DNA of 29,174 bases from an uncultured Bacilli bacterium (lineage in GTDB: Bacteria > Bacillota_I > Bacilli_A > RF39 > UBA660), in NCBI GenBank assembly GCA_947591175.1, contig CANQDB010000006.1:1-29174 (forward strand). Direction: 5' to 3'. The translations under genes and the position numbers were made by a program. Positions within the stretch are counted from its first letter, which is position 1, and each line of letters starts with the position of its first letter. The notes under the pieces are model-generated. The model ran no database searches and had not been told where the DNA came from. It saw only the letters and a program-made list of their open reading frames with translations. Shown piece by piece: positions 7,109 through 15,100 of this stretch.

Positions 7109-7734
7109 AAATCACTGATTTTTTTATCATAACAAGTTTCAGGATCTACTACTTGGCCTTGGTAGTATAACTCGAAATGTAAATGATTTCCAAGTTCGTT
7201 GTTTAAAGCACTTGTACCACTCTTACCGATAACTTGTCCTTGGGTAACAGTATCATCTTGTTTAACTGTTACTTCACTTAGGCTTTGATAGACACTTATC
7301 AAATCGTTTTCATGGCGAATTTTTACTGTTTTACCCATTAAATCTGTATCTTTTACTTCGATAACAGTTCCATCTAAAATAGATAGGACATCGAATGTAG
7401 TCTCTAATGTGTAATCAGCACCAGAATTTTGCATATAAGTGTTTTCATAGTAGATTAGAGAGTTTTGTTGTTTCTCAACTTCAGCGTTTTTGTCATAAAA
7501 ATACTTAGATAATTTAATGGCACTATCGGCATATGGACGAATTATCGTCTTATCAGTATTTACGACAGGAACATCTTGTTCACTTACGACATTTGATACG
7601 TAAGTAATGTCTTCAGCTTCTTCGTATTTTTGTAAAGTATTACTCATTAAGAAGATACTTAGTACTAAGAGAATTGCCGCAATCGTATAGAGTGTCGGTA
7701 CAACAAATGCTTTTAACTTTAATCTTTTTTTCAT
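7105..7734 (-). CDS. spoIIQ: Stage II sporulation protein SpoIIQ, inactive LytM-type domain
   Basis: Forespore membrane protein. In B. subtilis it pairs with SpoIIIAH across the intermembrane space to form the engulfment ratchet and the feeding channel. The 209 residues have a basic start, one transmembrane segment at about 10-30, a linker, and an M23/LytM domain from about 100. The peptidase signature is broken: the usual H-x-G-x-D is N103-S-G-A-D107, so the first zinc histidine is asparagine, while the late H-x-H (H184, H186 in NHLHFEL) is kept. B. subtilis SpoIIQ is also degenerate at this site, whereas clostridial forms keep it. The stretch VYQSLSEVTVKQDD is very like the Bacillus protein. 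I choose ATG 7734 because the alternative GTG at 7746 overlaps the ribosome site. It is followed by spoIIID and mbl as in Bacillus. Confidence 0.93.
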   Translation of the reverse strand: MKKRLKLKAFVVPTLYTIAAILLVLSIFLMSNTLQKYEEAEDITYVSNVVSEQDVPVVNTDKTIIRPYADSAIKLSKYFYDKNAEVEKQQNSLIYYENTYMQNSGADYTLETTFDVLSILDGTVIEVKDTDLMGKTVKIRHENDLISVYQSLSEVTVKQDDTVTQGQVIGKSGTSALNNELGNHLHFELYYQGQVVDPETCYDKKISDL

Positions 7735-7755
7735 CTTTTTTTCCACCTCATTTAG

Positions 7756-7784
7756 AGTGTGGACAAAGGTTTTAGAAATTATAC
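7756..7784 (-). promoter_or_regulatory. Candidate SigF promoter of spoIIQ
   Basis: Minus strand: GTATA (7780-7784), exactly 15 bases, then GTCCACACTC (7756-7765). The SigF consensus is GYATA, 15-16 bases, GGNNANAHTR; the match is 5 of 5 in the -35 and 5 of 7 fixed positions in the -10. It lies just before spoIIQ, at the end of the upstream DUF1146 gene. In B. subtilis spoIIQ is made from a SigF promoter, so position and type agree. The match itself is seen; the function is inference. Confidence 0.45.
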
Positions 7785-7987
7785 ATCATTTGCACTATTT
7801 TTGATGATTCATAGACATCCCAAAAGAAATTAGTAATTAGATATATTAAGGCAAGACCTAATAATAAATAGAAAATACGCGCTTGCATAATATGATTTTT
7901 TTTAAAAATTTGATTGATGTTAACGGAGTCTAAACTCCAAAGAACTAAGGGAGTCGTGATGAGATAGAGTAAAAACTTAACGCTCAT
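7772..7987 (-). CDS. Small membrane protein, DUF1146 (YwzB-like)
   Basis: 71-residue protein with two hydrophobic segments (about 3-20 and 38-60) separated by a short polar loop, ending in WDVYESSKIVQMMYNF. Size, topology and location upstream of spoIIQ/spoIIID/mbl fit the DUF1146 family (YwzB in B. subtilis, which sits between the ATP synthase operon and murAA). The family has no established function. Its ATG overlaps the end of rpiB by 11 bases, indicating translational coupling in one transcript. Its last codons overlap the candidate SigF promoter for spoIIQ. Confidence 0.75.
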   Translation of the reverse strand: MSVKFLLYLITTPLVLWSLDSVNINQIFKKNHIMQARIFYLLLGLALIYLITNFFWDVYESSKIVQMMYNF

Positions 7988-8474
7988 CGATGTTCACTTC
8001 CGTTTCGACGATAGAAGTTATGACTTGGGTATCATGTTGTTCTTCATAGTCTTTTATTAAGGCGATACGACGATTATGACGTTCTTCGTTAGAAAATGGA
8101 GTTTTAAAGAAAGCATCCACGATATCTAAGGCTTTAAATGTAGGCATACTTCCATTTAAGGCAAGGATATTAGCATCATTATCGCATCTAGTGGCTTTGG
8201 CTTCTTTAGGGCTATCGACTTTAGCACAGCGAATCCCTTTAACTTTATTGCAGGCTATGGAAATACCAATTCCACTTCCACAAATGGCAATACCGTAGTC
8301 GACTTCATGATTGATGATGGCTTCTCCTAAGCGAAAAGCATAAATTGGATAATCGACACTATCAGTTGTATTAGTACCATAGTCTAAAACTTCAAATTTC
8401 TTTTTGACTAAGTATTTAATTAATTTAGTTTTTAAACGTAAACCACGATGGTCAGAAGCAATTCCTATTTTCAT
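7977..8474 (-). CDS. rpiB: Ribose-5-phosphate isomerase B
   Basis: Interconverts ribulose-5-phosphate and ribose-5-phosphate in the non-oxidative pentose phosphate pathway. The 165 residues include the RpiB/LacAB signatures: IASDHRGLRLK at the start, DYGTNTTDSVDYP near 37-49, the active-site cysteine within ICGSGIGIS near 64-72, and NDANILALNGS near 100-110. RpiB-type enzymes are usually about 150 residues, so there is a small C-terminal tail (DTQVITSIVETEVNIDER). The gene overlaps the following DUF1146 gene. In B. subtilis rpiB (ywlF) lies in the same larger neighbourhood as prfA, spoIIR and mntP; here it has moved to the rpmE block. An allose-6-phosphate or galactose-6-phosphate isomerase role is less likely without sugar genes nearby. 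Confidence 0.92.
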   Translation of the reverse strand: MKIGIASDHRGLRLKTKLIKYLVKKKFEVLDYGTNTTDSVDYPIYAFRLGEAIINHEVDYGIAICGSGIGISIACNKVKGIRCAKVDSPKEAKATRCDNDANILALNGSMPTFKALDIVDAFFKTPFSNEERHNRRIALIKDYEEQHDTQVITSIVETEVNIDER

Positions 8475-8524
8475 AATATCACTATCTACCTTTCTTATTT
8501 ATTGTACCATAATTTTAATTTTTT

Positions 8525-8546
8525 ACCAAAAAAAGAAAAGCCTTAA
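8525..8546 (-). terminator. Weak terminator of rpmE
   Basis: Minus strand: a short stem (AGAAGC pairing with GCTTTTCT, imperfect) with loop TTAAG runs into seven T and overlaps the rpmE stop. The stem is marginal, so some read-through into rpiB is expected. Confidence 0.35.
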
Positions 8547-8755
8547 GCTTCTTCTTTATCAAATCCATATTTCTTATTGAACTTATCAACACGTCCAGCT
8601 CTTGATGATCTCGTTTGTTTTCCAGTATAGAATGGATGACACTCTGAACATACTTCGACATCGATTTCTTCTTTAGTAGACTTTGTCATGAATGTATTGC
8701 CACAAGCACATACAACTTTAGCGTCTTTGTATTCTGGATGGATTCCTTTTTTCAT
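8543..8755 (-). CDS. rpmE: Ribosomal protein bL31, zinc-binding form
   Basis: Large-subunit protein bL31, which bridges the 50S and 30S head. The 70-residue protein has the zinc-binding arrangement C16-x-C18 and C36-x-x-C39 (VVCACGN and [12 protein letters not shown]), marking the C+ paralogue that is replaced by a C- form under zinc starvation in many Firmicutes. The start is ATG 8755, preceded by GGAAGGAGAG; a longer frame to 8776 would include the ribosome site itself. It has its own strong promoter inside the 3' end of the upstream hydrolase gene and a leader with a stable hairpin at 8773-8795. In B. subtilis rpmE follows fbaA-murAB-rho-glpX, and here it likewise lies downstream of fba and murA. 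Confidence 0.96.
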   Translation of the reverse strand: MKKGIHPEYKDAKVVCACGNTFMTKSTKEEIDVEVCSECHPFYTGKQTRSSRAGRVDKFNKKYGFDKEEA

Positions 8756-8772
8756 TTTTATCTCTCCTTCCG

Positions 8773-8795
8773 CCATGATGAACTTTTCATCATAG
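8773..8795 (-). promoter_or_regulatory. Hairpin in the rpmE leader, possible ribosomal-protein leader
   Basis: CCATGATGAA (8773-8782) and TTCATCATAG (8786-8795) form a 10-base-pair stem with one wobble and a 3-base loop, not followed by a T-tract. It lies between the promoter and the ribosome site (8762-8769) of rpmE, in a leader of about 50 bases. L31 leader motifs are known in several bacterial groups, so autoregulation by bL31 is a reasonable guess. Confidence 0.5.
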
Positions 8796-8814
8796 TAATT
8801 TGATTTGCGAACTT

Positions 8815-8843
8815 AGTATAGCAATTTTTTCGTTGTTAGGCAA
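8815..8843 (-). promoter_or_regulatory. Sigma-A promoter of rpmE
   Basis: Minus strand: TTGCCT (8838-8843), 17-base spacer, TATACT (8815-8820) preceded by TGC as an extended -10. It overlaps the last codons of the upstream hydrolase gene. Confidence 0.75.
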
Positions 8844-9603
8844 GACTTTTTTCAAAAATGTCGATGATTTCATTGGCAATGGCTTGGTAACCTTTAGTCG
8901 ATGGATGAATATCAAAAGGATTTGGCAAGTATTCTTTATCTTTTTTCATACATTCGTAGATATCGACGTAGGTTATGTTATATTTTTGGCATATTGTCTC
9001 GTAATTATCCCTAACATAAGCAAAAAGAGTATCAATTGTCGTTATATCTTTTTCATATAAACTCGGTAAGGGATTATAGTAACCTACGACATAAATTTGG
9101 CCTTTCGTATATTTACGGATTTCTTTTAAGGTTTTATCGATATCGACAAAGATATCATCTAGAATAGATTCCATTTCGTCGATTGAGGGAAGACTTTGCG
9201 TTAGGACTTGATCTTTTACTTTTTCTAAGAAATCATTAGCCCCAATCGAGACAGTAACAAGAGATGATTCTCGTAAAGCCTCTTTAATATTCCACGATTT
9301 ACCATTAATAGTAACGGTTTTACCTTGGTCGATATCCGTTAAAATGTCTTTAGTTCGGTAACCACTTTGAGCAAAGTCCTTACTATACTCTTTTAAGAGA
9401 TCATTTTTCTCTAAGTAATTGGCTAAGTAATCCGCATAACCATAGCTTATTTCACCATAGGGGTTTTGGCCTAAGGCTACAGAATCTCCTAGAGCAAGGT
9501 AGCGAAACCTATGGTCAACTTTAAATCTATATATTAAAAAAACACAGCAAAAAGTTAGCAATAAAATAAGGAGATTTTTATGTTTCCATATTTTTTTAAA
9601 CAT
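8836..9603 (-). CDS. Membrane-anchored GDSL/SGNH hydrolase
   Basis: Esterase or lipase of the SGNH fold, 255 residues, anchored by an N-terminal hydrophobic segment (about 10-24) with the catalytic domain outside. All blocks are visible: nucleophile S41 in ALGDSVALG, block III N123 in SIGANDF, and D231/H233 in FDIHPSTKGYQAIA. The pattern resembles B. subtilis YpmR-type and other Firmicutes GDSL lipases; substrates could be lipids or acetylated wall sugars and cannot be told from sequence. The ATG at 9603 follows a strong GGAGG site. A weak terminator-like hairpin separates it from murA, so it is probably transcribed at least partly with murA. The rpmE promoter is embedded in its 3' end. Confidence 0.88.
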   Translation of the reverse strand: MFKKIWKHKNLLILLLTFCCVFLIYRFKVDHRFRYLALGDSVALGQNPYGEISYGYADYLANYLEKNDLLKEYSKDFAQSGYRTKDILTDIDQGKTVTINGKSWNIKEALRESSLVTVSIGANDFLEKVKDQVLTQSLPSIDEMESILDDIFVDIDKTLKEIRKYTKGQIYVVGYYNPLPSLYEKDITTIDTLFAYVRDNYETICQKYNITYVDIYECMKKDKEYLPNPFDIHPSTKGYQAIANEIIDIFEKSLA

Positions 9604-9618
9604 AGGCGTTCCTCCAAG

Positions 9619-9635
9619 AAAAAAGAGATTATCTC
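9619..9635 (-). terminator. Weak terminator after murA
   Basis: Minus strand: GAGATAATCTC hairpin followed by six T, just after the murA stop. The stem is only four to five base pairs, so read-through into the hydrolase gene is likely. Confidence 0.4.
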
Positions 9636-9640
9636 ATAGT

Positions 9641-10897
9641 TTAGTCTATTTCGATGATCTCTATTTTAGCACCTACATTTGTCAATTTTTCTACTATTTC
9701 CTCGTATCCTCTTAAAATGTGTTCGACATTTGTAATAATTGTTTCTCCTTCTGCAATAAGAGCAGCGATTACTAAAGCAGCTCCTGCTCGTAAATCGGTC
9801 GCTTCGACTTCGCATCCTACTAAAGGAGTCGGTCCTTTTATCGAGGCTTTGTTTCCCACAGTAACGATGTTAGCACCCATTTTATTTAAGTATGGGACAT
9901 GCATAAAGCGATTTTCAAAAATGGTCTCTTCGACACTAGAAGTTCCTTTGGCTTGAGTTAAAAGAACTGTGAATGGTTGCTGTAAGTCGGTAGGAAATCC
10001 AGGATATACCATCGTTTTGATAGAAACTGCTTTATAAGAAGATGGTTTATTTAAAACGATGTAATCTTCGCCTACTTCTGAGTCGACTCCCATTTCTTCA
10101 AGTTTTAATAGTAATGATTCTAGGTGTTTGGGAATAACATTATCTATTTTTAAGTACGAGCCACATAAAGCACCAATAATAGCGTAAGTACCGGCTTCAA
10201 TGCGGTCAGGAATTACTTCGTGAAAGCAACCATTTAATTTAGGGACACCTTTTATTCTTATTTTAGAAGTTCCGGCTCCGGTAATACGGGCTCCCATACT
10301 ATTTAAGAAAGTGGCAACATTTACGATTTCCGGTTCTTTGGCAGCATTATCGATGATTGTTTCACCTTTGGCAAGAACCGCTGCTAACATGATGTTGATA
10401 GTTGCTCCAACGGAAGCAATATCTAAGTAAATTGGGCATCCCTTTAATTCGTCAGCTTCGACTAAGTATTTGTCTTTTTCGATAGTGACCTTTGCTCCTA
10501 GAGATTCAAAACCTTTTAAATGCAAATTAATCGGACGTTTGCCAATCGAGCAACCGCCTGGAAAATACATACTTACTTTTTTATATTTGCCTAAGAGGGC
10601 ACCCATAAAGTAATAAGAGGCTCTTAATTTCTTAGAAATTTCTGAAGGTATCTCTTTGTTTTCGATAGAAGTTGGATCGATAACGATACTTTCACTAGCC
10701 CTGTTTACTTTAGCACCTAAAAAGGTAAGTATTTCAGCTAAAGCATCCGTATCGGTTATATCAGGAACATTGCAAATCGTTACTTTATCACTAGCTAGAA
10801 TCGCAGCAGGTATTAAGGCTACAGCACTATTTTTAGCACCACTTACACGAATTGATCCCGATAATGTTTTTCCTCCTTCAATTTTTATGGCTTTCAT
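9641..10897 (-). CDS. murA: UDP-N-acetylglucosamine 1-carboxyvinyltransferase
   Basis: MurA adds enolpyruvate from PEP to UDP-GlcNAc, the first committed step of peptidoglycan synthesis and the target of fosfomycin. The 418-residue length is typical. K22-N23 in [13 protein letters not shown] bind substrate, and the catalytic cysteine C116 sits in [15 protein letters not shown], so the protein is expected to be fosfomycin-sensitive at that residue. [11 protein letters not shown] near 300 and [13 protein letters not shown] near 370 are further family blocks. Firmicutes often have two MurA copies; downstream of fba and upstream of rpmE this corresponds in position to murAB (murZ) of B. subtilis, although the B. 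subtilis spoIID-spoIIQ-spoIIID neighbourhood, also represented here, contains murAA. A strong GGGAGG ribosome site precedes the ATG, 48 bases after the fba stop and with no terminator between. Confidence 0.97.
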   Translation of the reverse strand: MKAIKIEGGKTLSGSIRVSGAKNSAVALIPAAILASDKVTICNVPDITDTDALAEILTFLGAKVNRASESIVIDPTSIENKEIPSEISKKLRASYYFMGALLGKYKKVSMYFPGGCSIGKRPINLHLKGFESLGAKVTIEKDKYLVEADELKGCPIYLDIASVGATINIMLAAVLAKGETIIDNAAKEPEIVNVATFLNSMGARITGAGTSKIRIKGVPKLNGCFHEVIPDRIEAGTYAIIGALCGSYLKIDNVIPKHLESLLLKLEEMGVDSEVGEDYIVLNKPSSYKAVSIKTMVYPGFPTDLQQPFTVLLTQAKGTSSVEETIFENRFMHVPYLNKMGANIVTVGNKASIKGPTPLVGCEVEATDLRAGAALVIAALIAEGETIITNVEHILRGYEEIVEKLTNVGAKIEIIEID

Positions 10898-10945
10898 TTT
10901 TTACCTCCCTTACTGGTATTTTATTACTTTTATAGATAGATGTCC

Positions 10946-11788
10946 CTATTTATTTTGAAATAGTTCTATTTTACGAATTGCTGCTTCTTTTAAAGACTGT
11001 TCACCACTAGCAATAACTTTGCGAGGGTCATATTGGTCAGGATTATTTTTAACAAAATCCATCATACCGTTATGCCAAGCAATTTGGAGTTCCGTATTGA
11101 TATTAATTTTACTGATACCACAAGAGATGGCTTTTTTGATTAAATCGTCGGGAATTCCTGTACCACCATGTAGAACTAAAGGAATCGGTAACGCCTCATT
11201 TATTTTTTGCATGGTATCAAAATCGAGTTTGGGTTCACCTTTATATAGACCATGAACACTTCCTAAGGCTGGGGCAATAGAATCGATTCCTGTCTCTTGA
11301 TAAAATTTAACACAATCTTCTAATTTAGCATAAAGACTAGTGTTGGCAACTCCATCTTCTTCACCACCGATAGCCCCGATTTCTCCTTCAACGGTAACAT
11401 TTTTAGGATGAGCATAGGCTACTACTTGCTTAGTTAGAGCAATATTTTCTTCTAAACTATGTTTACTACCATCGATCATAACAGAAGTGAAGCCGGCATC
11501 GATCGCTTTTTTACAAACTTCAAAACTAGAACCATGATCGACATGGAGACATATATCAGTCGTAATACCTAAGTCTTCGATTAAACCTTGAACTAGGTTA
11601 AAGATTACATCAAAGCCACCCATATATTTCATAGCACCTTCACTAACACCTAGAATTAGAGGAGTTTTAGTTTGTTCAGCAATCTCTAAGATATATTTAG
11701 TCCACTCCAAATTATTGATATTAAAATGCGGAACAGCATAGTGACCTTTTTTAGCATTTTGTAACATTTCTTTACTATTAACAAGCAT
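10946..11788 (-). CDS. fba: Fructose-bisphosphate aldolase, class II
   Basis: Zinc-dependent aldolase that splits fructose-1,6-bisphosphate into DHAP and glyceraldehyde-3-phosphate in glycolysis. The 280 residues (B. subtilis FbaA 285) show the class II signatures: D84-H85 in CLHVDHGSS (proton donor and zinc ligand), GEIGAIGGEEDG near 135-147, HGLYKGEPKLDF near 180, LVLHGGTGIPDD near 207-218 and KININTELQIAW. I choose the ATG at 11788, preceded by AAAGGAT. A frame extending to 11857 would run through the promoter and is not the real start. The gene has a near-consensus promoter with a perfect palindrome over its -35 box, suggesting specific control. It is followed by murA without a clear terminator, as fbaA and murAB are close neighbours in Bacillus. 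Confidence 0.96.
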   Translation of the reverse strand: MLVNSKEMLQNAKKGHYAVPHFNINNLEWTKYILEIAEQTKTPLILGVSEGAMKYMGGFDVIFNLVQGLIEDLGITTDICLHVDHGSSFEVCKKAIDAGFTSVMIDGSKHSLEENIALTKQVVAYAHPKNVTVEGEIGAIGGEEDGVANTSLYAKLEDCVKFYQETGIDSIAPALGSVHGLYKGEPKLDFDTMQKINEALPIPLVLHGGTGIPDDLIKKAISCGISKININTELQIAWHNGMMDFVKNNPDQYDPRKVIASGEQSLKEAAIRKIELFQNK

Positions 11789-11828
11789 AATAATTATCCT
11801 TTCTATATTTTTATTATTCGTTAATTTA

Positions 11829-11857
11829 ATCATAGTATAACTAGGAAATCTTGTCAA
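11829..11857 (-). promoter_or_regulatory. Sigma-A promoter of fba
   Basis: Minus strand: TTGACA (11852-11857), 17-base spacer, TATGAT (11829-11834). Full -35 consensus and 5 of 6 in the -10, with a leader of about 35 bases before the ATG at 11788. The -35 box is the outer part of the palindrome at 11852-11879. Confidence 0.85.
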
Positions 11858-11879
11858 ACAAAAAGCAATTTGTTTGACA
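11852..11879. promoter_or_regulatory. Perfect 11-bp palindrome over the fba -35 box, candidate operator
   Basis: TGTCAAACAAA (11852-11862) and TTTGTTTGACA (11869-11879) are exact inverted repeats separated by 6 bases. Each outer end spells TTGACA on the outgoing strand, one of them being the fba -35 box. There is no T-tract on either side, so it is not a terminator. A dimeric repressor or activator site is the simplest reading; I do not recognise the motif as Rex, Fur, CcpA or CggR. Confidence 0.55.
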
Positions 11880-11947
11880 GTATAGGTATTTATTATGAGA
11901 AAACTTAGTCTTTCGTAATATATTATAGCGAAGGGAGAATTGATATT

Positions 11948-12112
11948 ATGTTTGGATATGGTTATCCAGTTTATAGCTATCCTTGTTGTAACTCGAATGA
12001 TAATTATAATTCAGGTAGTTGGCTATGGATTGTCATTATCGTATTTATAATTATCTTCTTATTCTGGGGTGGCAATACTAACAGTTCAAGAGGAAATAAC
12101 AACTGCTGTTAA
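11948..12112 (+). CDS. Tiny aromatic/cysteine-rich membrane protein, YjcZ-like
   Basis: 54 codons on the plus strand between two minus-strand genes, preceded by AAGGGAG (11931-11937) 10 bases before ATG and followed at once by a terminator. The protein has a short polar head rich in glycine, tyrosine and cysteine (MFGYGYPVYSYPCC), a tryptophan-flanked hydrophobic segment at about 25-40 made mostly of isoleucine, valine and phenylalanine, and a polar tail ending in NNNCC. This plan resembles small sporulation membrane proteins of the YjcZ type (glycine/tyrosine head plus one hydrophobic helix), but the identity is only a resemblance. Cysteine pairs near both ends are unusual and could cross-link in a spore coat or bind metal. 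I found no convincing promoter; the region upstream holds the fba palindrome. Confidence 0.65.
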   Translation: MFGYGYPVYSYPCCNSNDNYNSGSWLWIVIIVFIIIFLFWGGNTNSSRGNNNCC

Positions 12113-12132
12113 GAGAATTTTCTCTTCAACTG

Positions 12133-12164
12133 AAAAGACAAAGAGCATTTCTTTGTCTTTTTTT
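12133..12164. terminator. Bidirectional terminator between the small gene and the adhesin
   Basis: AAAAGACAAAG (12133-12143) and CTTTGTCTTTT (12151-12161) pair perfectly with a 7-base loop and run into T on the plus strand (to 12164) and into TTTT on the minus strand. It ends the 54-codon gene from the left and the adhesin gene (stop at 12170) from the right. Confidence 0.85.
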
Positions 12165-12169
12165 AGTTA

Positions 12170-15100
12170 TTAACGATTGAATAATTTCTTTCTAAGGCCT
12201 AGAATACCAACAACGGCAATGAGTATTAATGGAATAAACATCGTGTTGTTTGTTGTTGTAGTTGTTATACCAGTATTTGGAGCAGGTTCTTTAAATGGAT
12301 AATCATCATCAGGATTTCCTGGCACTGTCTCTGGCTTATACTCGAAAATTGCTTCTAAGGTTGTAGCCTCTTCGAAGGTATCAATTGATACATCGACATC
12401 TTCTCCATCAAGAGTAAACTTAGTGAATTTGAAATCGTGTTTACCTTCTTGTTCGAGTTCTTCTTCGCGAGCCTTTATCTTTTCATTTAGTTTAGTAAGT
12501 TCTGCTTCACTCAAATCGTTTATTGTTTTACCTTCTTCAAGTTCTAGTTTAACTAGTTCAACTTGTTCGCCTTCGGAATTTGTGTAAACGATAGTTAACT
12601 CGATTGTGAATTTTGGAACGACTGTGATATCAGTTGTAAGAACAGTATCAGGGTTAAGTTCGATTTCAACTCCTTGACCATTTACATAAACGAAACGACT
12701 AAATGAGACCTTTCCTTCTGGTACTTCTTTTAAGGCAGCTAGATCATCTTCGGCTCCAGTTAAATCCCCAAATGTTTGGAATGAATCCAACTTGTATGTA
12801 TGTCCATTGGCAATTACTTGGATTTCATAAATTGCTTTTACTTTAGTGTTTTCAGTAAGCGGTTTAGTGTCTTCGACTAATTCACCTGTTTCGTAATCCA
12901 CAAAGTTTTTAAAGTTAGCAGGCTTAGTATAATCGAGACTGCCTAAAGTGGTGTTTTCTTCAACTGTTCTAGTAAATGTTTCTTCTCCCTCGATTACGAC
13001 ATCAATCATATATTTAGGTGTTATTGTAACGTTATCATTAATAGCTTGATCAGTCTTGCTATCAAGGGCTTCAACAGTAATCGTTTCGCCTTTATCGGTT
13101 GAATAAGAAACAAGATGTTTATTTGGTTTCTCAAGTTGTTTTAGAGCATTAACGATATCTGCATTACTTGAAAGACTTGTTCCCTCTAAAAGTTCATAAT
13201 CATGAGAGTCGATCTTAACGGTAACAGCATACTTAGAAACTAACTTGGTGTTTTTCGTAAATTTATAAGTATTATCATCGTTCTTTAATTGCGTTTTATC
13301 CTCATCTTGAACTTCGAAATATAAGAAAGTTCTTTCTGTCTTTTGTTGAACATTTTCAAATTTAGTACCATCAGCTGCTTTAACATTTGCTAAAGTGCCA
13401 TTCGAATCGATTTCAAATGTCTCGGTTCCATTTGCACCTTCGATCGTAATTTGAATATTATACTGAGCAGTTACCGTCGTATTTTTAGTAACTTTAGTAC
13501 TATCAGTAAAATCATGACTTTCTTGGTCAACATATTTCTTGAAGTTATATTTGTCGGTTTCTACTTTTCTCTGTAATTCTGTTAGAGCATTTTGAATTTT
13601 TGTTTTTAGTCCTTCTTCAAGTTCAGAAATAGATTTGTTTTCTGGGAACTCAAAAGTACCGATTGGTGTACTTCCATATTGGATAGTAAGACTTACATAA
13701 TACACAGGTTTAATCGTAATATTGTCGGTAACTTTATCAGTTAAAGTAATTGGAGTATTTTCACCATAGACATAACCATGTACTATTTTATCTTCCGTTT
13801 CAAAAACTTTAAGGGCTTCGATTATTTCAGAAGTACCTAGCTCTGTTCCTTCTTCTAAGTAATAATCTATATCTTTAATAGTTACCTTAACATTAAAGAT
13901 AGGAGTTAAAGTTTGATTCTCTTTAAAAGCAGTGTTTTCATCAACAATTTTTCCATTTTCGTCACGGAATTTTTCAGCAAATGTTCTATTTTCTTTAGAT
14001 GTTACTGTTTTATAATCTGCTTGGTCTTTGATATCTTTTAGAGTTTTATTTGAATCTAACTCGAAATATTTAGTTGTTGTTCCTTCAATAGTTATTTTAA
14101 TGTTATATTTTGCTAAAATTGTAGTGTTTTTAGCAAAAGTTGTTGAAGCAACATCTATATCATGATTTCCTTCTTCGTCAGTATAGTAATAACCTTTAAA
14201 GTTGTGTTTTTCAGCGGTAACTTGGTTTTCTAAAGTAGTAAGTGCAGCTGTAATTTTTTCTTGAGGGGTGTAATCAGTAATTTTTCCGTTTTCAGGAATT
14301 ACAAAAGTTTGTTCACCGATTGTTAACAAAACATTATAAGCAGCGGTTATAGTCATTGGTCCATCGACAACTGTGTCTCCACTTATATCTTTTAATTCAC
14401 CATCTACTTTATATTGTGAAAACTCTTTGTCAGAAGTTTCTTTAAGGGCATTTAGAGCATTCATTATATTCTGATTACTACTTAGTGGCATTCCTTCAGG
14501 AATAAATGCACTAGTCTCTCCAACTGTTACTTTATAAGAAACTTTAGCTGAAATATCAATATGAGTATTGAAAACAGTATTTAATAGTTCCTCTTCAGTG
14601 TATTCTTTACCTGATAATAAATCATAAAATTTGTAGAATTGTTGATTATCGGAAGTAGTGCTTGTTTTTAAGGCTTCTAAGGATGTAGAAATAGCTGTCT
14701 TTTGATCATCTTCCGATAGTGTTTTACCTTCAAGGACATTATATCCTTTGACTGTCTCTTCCTGTTTATCTTTATAATCTTCATGAATTTTTACATCATA
14801 GTGATAAACTCCAATAATCTCAATATCATGAATGATTTCATATTCATTATCAACTATTTGATTAGCATTATCCTTAAGCACTAACTTTTCAAAGTGTAAA
14901 TTGATATTATGATCTTCATCTATCTTATCAGATCTTAATTTTGTTAAAGCAGCTTGGGCATCTTCATTAGTAAAGTCATCGATTGTTTGCTTTTCTTCAA
15001 GTAGATATTGGCTACCACTTATCGTTACCTTTACAAAATAAATTGGAGTTAAAGTTACATTGGCATCAATCGGTTTACTTTCTTCAAAGGTTTGACTATC

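Noticed and set aside
10898..10945. Terminator between fba and murA
   Set aside because: A CTATTT/AAATAG hairpin can be drawn near the fba stop, but no T-tract follows, so read-through into murA is assumed.
11789..11857. Extension of fba to an upstream ATG
   Set aside because: It would start inside the -35 box of the fba promoter. The ATG at 11788 has the ribosome site and the family's N-terminus.
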